Positions 60,271-64,000 of a stretch of 64,000 bases of DNA are shown piece after piece. The DNA comes from Marinobacterium nitratireducens (GTDB lineage Bacteria > Pseudomonadota > Gammaproteobacteria > Pseudomonadales > Balneatricaceae): positions 105,972 to 169,971 of the forward strand of contig NZ_BMLT01000003.1 in the NCBI RefSeq assembly GCF_014645375.1, given 5' to 3'. The position numbers and the translations under genes are program-made. The notes under the pieces are model-generated. The model worked only from the letters and a program-made list of their open reading frames with translations. It ran no database searches and was not told the origin of the DNA. Each line of letters begins with the position of its first letter. Position 1 is the first letter of the stretch.

Positions 60271-61860
60271 TCAGGGAATCGGCGGGTTGTTCCAGCGCTG
60301 CACGGTGACGATCATCTGACCGCTGCCGGACAGGGTGCGCTCGCCATCCGCGACCTCGGCGATCACCTTGAGGTTGCCGGCGTTGTTGGTGCTCATGCGG
60401 CGCTCCGGGTTGGGGCCGGCCGCGCCGGGGGTGAAGCGTCCGGTGGCCGCATCCATGGTGCCGGCGAAACGCACGTCCTCATCCTCGGCGGCGCGCTCGT
60501 CAAACGGCTCGACGCGCCAGGTGGCCGGCACCACGCCGATGCGATAGTCGTCCGCGGTGCCGGTTTCGCCGTCGGCGCCGGCCGACCAGGCTTCGGCATC
60601 GAACAGGCCGTACACCTTGGGCGTCGAACTGCCGTTGCCGCCGATGCGCGAAACGCTGTAGTCGGGCACCACGCGGACGCTGTCGATACGGTCGTAGAGA
60701 CTCAGGGACTGGGTATCCGAATCACCGATGCGCACTTCGCGCACACCGCTGGCACCATCTGCGACCTTAACGCGGACGCGCATTTCGGTGGCGCTGCTCG
60801 CGAGCACCTCCTCCACTTCGACGCCGTCGCCGAAATCCGGCTGCCCCCCGAGCCCGGTACCGACCAGGGTCAGTTCGGCGCTTTCGCCGCTCTTGAGGAA
60901 GGACGGCTGCAGCGCCAGCAAAGCCTGCTCGCCGCTGTCGATACGCGCACCGGAGATATCGAAACCGACTTCGTCGTGCAGGGTTTCGAACATCCGGCCC
61001 TCGAGACGACCGCCGGCAAGCGCGAACACCTGCCGCATCGGAGTGCCGTCAATTTCGAGATCGCCGCGCCACTCGTAGCCGGTATAGACAATCGCCTGTC
61101 CCTTGCCGTTGATCGGGGTGCCGTCGGCATAGCGGCCTTCGAAGTTCAGGCTGTAGACATCCTTGCCCTGGGCTTCGACGCTCATCACGCCGCTCATCGA
61201 ACCGCGTCCCGGCATATGCCCGGCCAAGCGCCACTGGCCGGCCGGCTGCGGTTTGTCGGCCAGCTGCCACTTCGTCCAGGCGTCGGTCTCAAGCGGCAGC
61301 TGCGCCGCCAGCTCCGGCACCATTTCGTTCAGTGCCAGCGGTAGCCAGTCGCGGTCGCGGGACAGTGCCTGATATTCGAGGGACGGCCACTGCCCGAGGT
61401 GGAAGTGGACCAGGTGTTCCCACTCCTCTGCCGGCCGGCGCTGCAACTCGACCCGCGCGCCGGAGTGACAACGGGCGCAGGTTTCGGTGAACTGCTGGGA
61501 ATCGAAAGTCTCGAGAGTATTCAGGCGACGCTCGAGGGCGTAGCGGGAGCCTTCGGTTTCATCGGGGGCCAGTCCCTGGCGGTCCGCCAGGTACTTCACC
61601 ACCGTACGGCGGTCTTCGTCGCTGATCTTGAGACCATGCATCACCTGCATACGGGCGATGGTCATCAGCCAGCCTTCCGGCGTCTTGCGCTGATTGTCGA
61701 TTCGGGTGTATTGACCCTCTTTATCGCTGCTGTGGCAGGCGGCGCAGGTTTGCGCCATCACGGTTTCGGCGTCGCCCTGCGCCTGCGCATTGACCGAGGC
61801 TGCCAGCATCGCGACCGACAGCAGGCTCAGCGCATGGGGCAATCTTCTTCTTTTTAACAT
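60271..61860 (-). CDS. qhpA: QhpA, diheme alpha subunit of quinohemoprotein amine dehydrogenase
   Basis: A 529-residue periplasmic subunit with a signal peptide (residues 1 to about 27, NAQAQ). Two c-type heme sites are CAACH (39-43) and CARCH (128-132) in the N-terminal ~150 residues, followed by beta domains. It carries electrons from the quinone in QhpC to a periplasmic acceptor. AAGGAGG precedes the ATG at 61860. A sigma-54 promoter lies 88-103 nt upstream. Typical substrates of the family are primary amines such as 2-phenylethylamine, benzylamine and n-butylamine. Confidence 0.95.
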   Translation of the reverse strand: MLKRRRLPHALSLLSVAMLAASVNAQAQGDAETVMAQTCAACHSSDKEGQYTRIDNQRKTPEGWLMTIARMQVMHGLKISDEDRRTVVKYLADRQGLAPDETEGSRYALERRLNTLETFDSQQFTETCARCHSGARVELQRRPAEEWEHLVHFHLGQWPSLEYQALSRDRDWLPLALNEMVPELAAQLPLETDAWTKWQLADKPQPAGQWRLAGHMPGRGSMSGVMSVEAQGKDVYSLNFEGRYADGTPINGKGQAIVYTGYEWRGDLEIDGTPMRQVFALAGGRLEGRMFETLHDEVGFDISGARIDSGEQALLALQPSFLKSGESAELTLVGTGLGGQPDFGDGVEVEEVLASSATEMRVRVKVADGASGVREVRIGDSDTQSLSLYDRIDSVRVVPDYSVSRIGGNGSSTPKVYGLFDAEAWSAGADGETGTADDYRIGVVPATWRVEPFDERAAEDEDVRFAGTMDAATGRFTPGAAGPNPERRMSTNNAGNLKVIAEVADGERTLSGSGQMIVTVQRWNNPPIP

Positions 61861-61947
61861 TGGACCTCCTTAGTACAACCGGGCTTGGCGGCGGCGGATC
61901 CCTGGAACAGATCCACGCGTCCGGGTTCTGACTCACCAAACCTACCC

Positions 61948-61963
61948 AGCACGCGCCGTGCCA
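61948..61963 (-). promoter_or_regulatory. Sigma-54 promoter of qhpADCB
   Basis: Read on the minus strand: TGGCAC-GGCGC-GTGCT, with the GG and GC pairs exactly ten bases apart. The -24 box is perfect and the -12 box has one change (TTGC to GTGC). Expected start of transcription is near 61937, giving a leader of about 77 nt. Confidence 0.85.
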
Positions 61964-62020
61964 AAGAGCAATATTCATTTTATTTCAATGATTTAGTAAC
62001 AACAGGCAGGATTGAGCCTC

Positions 62021-62153
62021 TGTCACGCGGCAATACCAGTGTTCAATTGCGTGACAGCTGTCTGAGACTGATACAGTGAGGCTCCGTCAGGGCACCTGAC
62101 AGCGGGCGAAATGGAGTGAATCAAATTCTTACAGTCGTCTCAGACTGAAACAG
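62021..62153. promoter_or_regulatory. Candidate activator-binding sites shared by the divergent sigma-54 promoters
   Basis: Two near-identical 17-mers, GTCTGAGACTGATACAG (62060-62076) and GTCTCAGACTGAAACAG (62137-62153), share a GTCTNAGAC core and lie in the same direction 77 bp apart. A long-spaced inverted pair TGTCACGC (62021-62028) and GCGTGACA (62049-62056) is next to the first. The 17-mers fall roughly 110-215 bp upstream of both promoters, the usual range for enhancer-binding proteins. Confidence 0.65.
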
Positions 62154-62237
62154 ACACTGACCACCACAGCGGGCGCCATGGCAAAGAGGCTTCTCATATA
62201 TCGTTTATTTTCAGACAGTTACGATAAATATGGAAGT

Positions 62238-62253
62238 TGGCATATCGATTGCG
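62238..62253 (+). promoter_or_regulatory. Sigma-54 promoter of the aldehyde dehydrogenase gene
   Basis: TGGCAT-ATCGA-TTGC with GG and GC ten bases apart; only the last base of the -24 box differs from consensus. The expected transcript start near 62264 is about 31 nt before the ATG at 62295, which also argues against the longer open frame from 62178. Confidence 0.85.
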
Positions 62254-62294
62254 ACAGTTCTGCTGCACTTTTAACAATCAGAGGTTTGAAGCCC

Positions 62295-63785
62295 ATGAAT
62301 CCGTTTACGCTACGGACCGACACCGCCGAGTTCATTGCCAAGGAACACCGCCTGCTTATCGGCGACGAGCGCCCCGAGGCCCGTGACGGCGAGCGCCTGA
62401 AAGTCTACAACCCCGCCACTGCTGAATTGCTGACCTCTGTCGCCTGTGCCGGCAAAGCCGATGTCGACCAGGCGGTGGCCTGTGCCCGCCGCACCTTCGA
62501 TGACTCGGTATGGAGCCGCATGAAGCCGGTTGAGCGTGAACGCCTGCTGTGGCGCCTGGCCGACCTGGTCGAGGAACGCGCCGACATGCTGGCCGAACTG
62601 GAATGCCTCGACAACGGCAAGAGCGCCGGCGTCGCCCGGGCGGTCGATGTGCAGCTTGCTATCAACTTTCTGCGCTACATGGCCGGCTGGGCCACCAAGA
62701 TCGAGGGCAGCAGTGTCGATGTCTCGGTACCCTTCATGCCCGACGCCCAGTTCCACGGCTACACCAAACGCGAGCCGATCGGCGTGGTCGGCGCCATCGT
62801 CGCCTGGAACTTCCCGTTGCTGCTGTCGGTGTGGAAACTGGCGCCGGCGCTGGCAACCGGCTGCACCGTCGTATTGAAGCCCGCCGAAGACACACCGCTG
62901 ACCGCACTGGCGCTGGGTGAACTGGCGCTCGAAGCCGGCTATCCGCCAGGGGTTGTCAACGTGGTGACGGGTTACGGTCATAATGCCGGCGCTGCACTGT
63001 CCAGCCACCCCGACGTCGACAAGCTGACCTTCACCGGTTCCACCCCGGTCGGCAAGATGATCGGCAAGGCGGCAATGGACACCATGACCCGCGTGACCCT
63101 CGAGCTTGGCGGCAAGTCGCCGACCATCGTGCTCGACGACGCCGACCTTGGCGTCGCCGCTCAGGGGGCCGCCAACGCCATCTTCTTCAACCATGGCCAG
63201 GTCTGCTGCGCCGGTTCCCGCCTGTACGTCCAGCGCAAGCACTACGACAGTCTGGTCGCCGATATCACCTCGATTGCCGAAAAGATCACCCTGGGCAACG
63301 GCCTCGACCCCCAGGTGCAGATGGGACCGCTGGTCTCGGCGCGGCAGCAGGAGCGCGTGTTCGGCTACATCGAGCAGGGGCGCGAGGACGGCGCGATCAT
63401 CACCACCGGCGGCGAAAAAGCCGGTCCCGGTTACTTCGTCAAGCCCACCGTGATAGCCGGCGTCGATCAGCACTCGCCGCTGGTTCAGGAAGAGATCTTC
63501 GGCCCGGTACTGGTCGCGATGCCGTTCGACACCCTCGATGACGTGGTGCGCCTGGCCAACGACAGTCCCTACGGTCTCGGCGCCAGCATCTGGTCCAACA
63601 ACCTCTCCGCCGTGCACAAGCTGATTCCGAAGATCAAATCCGGCAGCGTCTGGGTCAACTGCCATACCGCGCTGGACCCGGCACTGCCGTTCGGCGGCTA
63701 CAAGCAGTCCGGTCTCGGCCGTGAAATGGGTGCCGAAGTGATCCACCACTACACCGAAGTCAAATCGGTGCTGATCTCCATCTGA
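62295..63785 (+). CDS. Phenylacetaldehyde dehydrogenase-like aldehyde dehydrogenase
   Basis: A 496-residue ALDH close to FeaB/phenylacetaldehyde and betaine aldehyde dehydrogenases. The cofactor site is VAWNFPLLLSVWKLAPALA, then FTGSTPVGKMIG, Glu in VTLELGGKSP and catalytic Cys in NHGQVCCAGSRLYV, with the C-terminal LPFGGYKQSGLGREMG. GAGG precedes the ATG. Divergence from qhpA and a matching sigma-54 promoter indicate co-induction. It would convert the aldehyde from the amine dehydrogenase to phenylacetate, the substrate of PaaK. I recall PeaE having this role in Pseudomonas putida U. Confidence 0.9.
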   Translation: MNPFTLRTDTAEFIAKEHRLLIGDERPEARDGERLKVYNPATAELLTSVACAGKADVDQAVACARRTFDDSVWSRMKPVERERLLWRLADLVEERADMLAELECLDNGKSAGVARAVDVQLAINFLRYMAGWATKIEGSSVDVSVPFMPDAQFHGYTKREPIGVVGAIVAWNFPLLLSVWKLAPALATGCTVVLKPAEDTPLTALALGELALEAGYPPGVVNVVTGYGHNAGAALSSHPDVDKLTFTGSTPVGKMIGKAAMDTMTRVTLELGGKSPTIVLDDADLGVAAQGAANAIFFNHGQVCCAGSRLYVQRKHYDSLVADITSIAEKITLGNGLDPQVQMGPLVSARQQERVFGYIEQGREDGAIITTGGEKAGPGYFVKPTVIAGVDQHSPLVQEEIFGPVLVAMPFDTLDDVVRLANDSPYGLGASIWSNNLSAVHKLIPKIKSGSVWVNCHTALDPALPFGGYKQSGLGREMGAEVIHHYTEVKSVLISI

Positions 63786-63804
63786 TCGCCGCCTTCCCTC
63801 CCTG

Positions 63805-63837
63805 CGCGCAGCCTTCGCTGCGCGTCCTTTCCTTTTC
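63805..63837 (+). terminator. Terminator after the phenylacetaldehyde dehydrogenase-like gene
   Basis: Perfect 8-bp stem CGCGCAGC / GCTGCGCG with a CTTC loop (63805-63824), 19 nt past the stop, followed by the pyrimidine-rich TCCTTTCCTTTTC. Confidence 0.75.
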
Positions 63838-63901
63838 CCGCTGATGCCAAACCCACCCTCCGGTTCGTGCTTTCGATGGGCGATGTGCCAGTTCGGAACC
63901 C

Positions 63902-63936
63902 GTAGGTTGGGTGCAGCCCGAAGGGCGTAACCCAAC
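63902..63936. repeat. GTAGGTTGGGT palindromic repeat, copy 4
   Basis: GTAGGTTGGGT (63902-63912) pairs with the ACCCAAC part of CGTAACCCAAC (63926-63936). GGGTTACGC recurs at about 63988-63996, so a further arm begins before the window ends. Confidence 0.8.
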
Positions 63937-64000
63937 AAACGCCCTGCCAGCCGAAACCAATCGATCTGCACGACGATCGATATTGCGGGTTACGCGGTGC

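Noticed and set aside
62178..62294. Longer N terminus for the right-hand aldehyde dehydrogenase
   Set aside because: The extra 39 codons overlap the sigma-54 promoter and show no ALDH similarity; the ATG at 62295 has GAGG upstream and fits the family start.
62310..63971. A 553-codon minus-strand open frame over the right-hand aldehyde dehydrogenase gene
   Set aside because: It is a shadow of a gene with all ALDH catalytic motifs; GC-rich codon use keeps the opposite strand open. Its translation has no recognisable domain.

Overview
The window is GC-rich, gene-dense DNA with the look of a marine gammaproteobacterium (an Oceanospirillales/Marinobacterium-like host is my best guess). That guess rests on TRAP transport, a giant LEPR-XLL/RTX protein, complete phenylacetate (paa) genes and quinohemoprotein amine dehydrogenase genes. 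No rRNA, tRNA, CRISPR array or insertion sequence was recognised.

Positions 1-16067 (+ strand): the phenylacetyl-CoA pathway, paaG(partial)-H-I-J-K, a phaB-type reductase, then paaA-B-C-D-E-Z from a separate promoter near 6880, followed by a TRAP transporter (dctPQM). Positions 16201-18831 (- strand): a soluble diguanylate cyclase and a LuxR-type regulator. Positions 18959-22655 (+): an aromatic-ring flavin monooxygenase, its DUF2783 companion and an exported sulfatase. Positions 22955-24663 (-): a META-type lipoprotein and a periplasmic HAD phosphatase.

Positions 24884-47818 (-): the most unusual region, one tightly packed unit read from right to left. It encodes a ~5,410-residue LEPR-XLL/RTX surface protein with a metzincin-like zinc site near its C terminus, a DUF3467 protein, a GAF-GAF-TM-HlyD protein, a PqqD-like/M50/HlyD fusion, a SecA-like protein without a P-loop, and a periplasmic HlyD adaptor. 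I read it as a dedicated export or maturation machine for the giant protein. No type I ABC ATPase or TolC lies in the unit, and I know of no functional description of this arrangement.

Positions 48413-54753 (-): an orphan DmmA-like protein, an aldehyde dehydrogenase, an alginate_exp-type porin, and qhpE (subtilisin-like protease) and qhpF (ABC exporter). Positions 54922-63785: an AcoR-like sigma-54 activator, the qhpA-D-C-B dehydrogenase operon (-), and a divergent phenylacetaldehyde dehydrogenase-like gene (+). The qhpA/aldehyde dehydrogenase intergenic region holds two divergent sigma-54 promoters with candidate activator sites between them.

Taken together, the two ends of the window can form one route: amines such as 2-phenylethylamine are oxidised in the periplasm by the amine dehydrogenase, the aldehyde goes to phenylacetate, PaaK activates it, and PaaABCE/G/Z/J/H break it down to acetyl-CoA and succinyl-CoA. 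A dispersed GTAGG(T/A)TGGGT...CGTAACCCA palindrome family, tandem heptamers and one 285-bp element with 22-bp terminal inverted repeats sit in the intergenic gaps.
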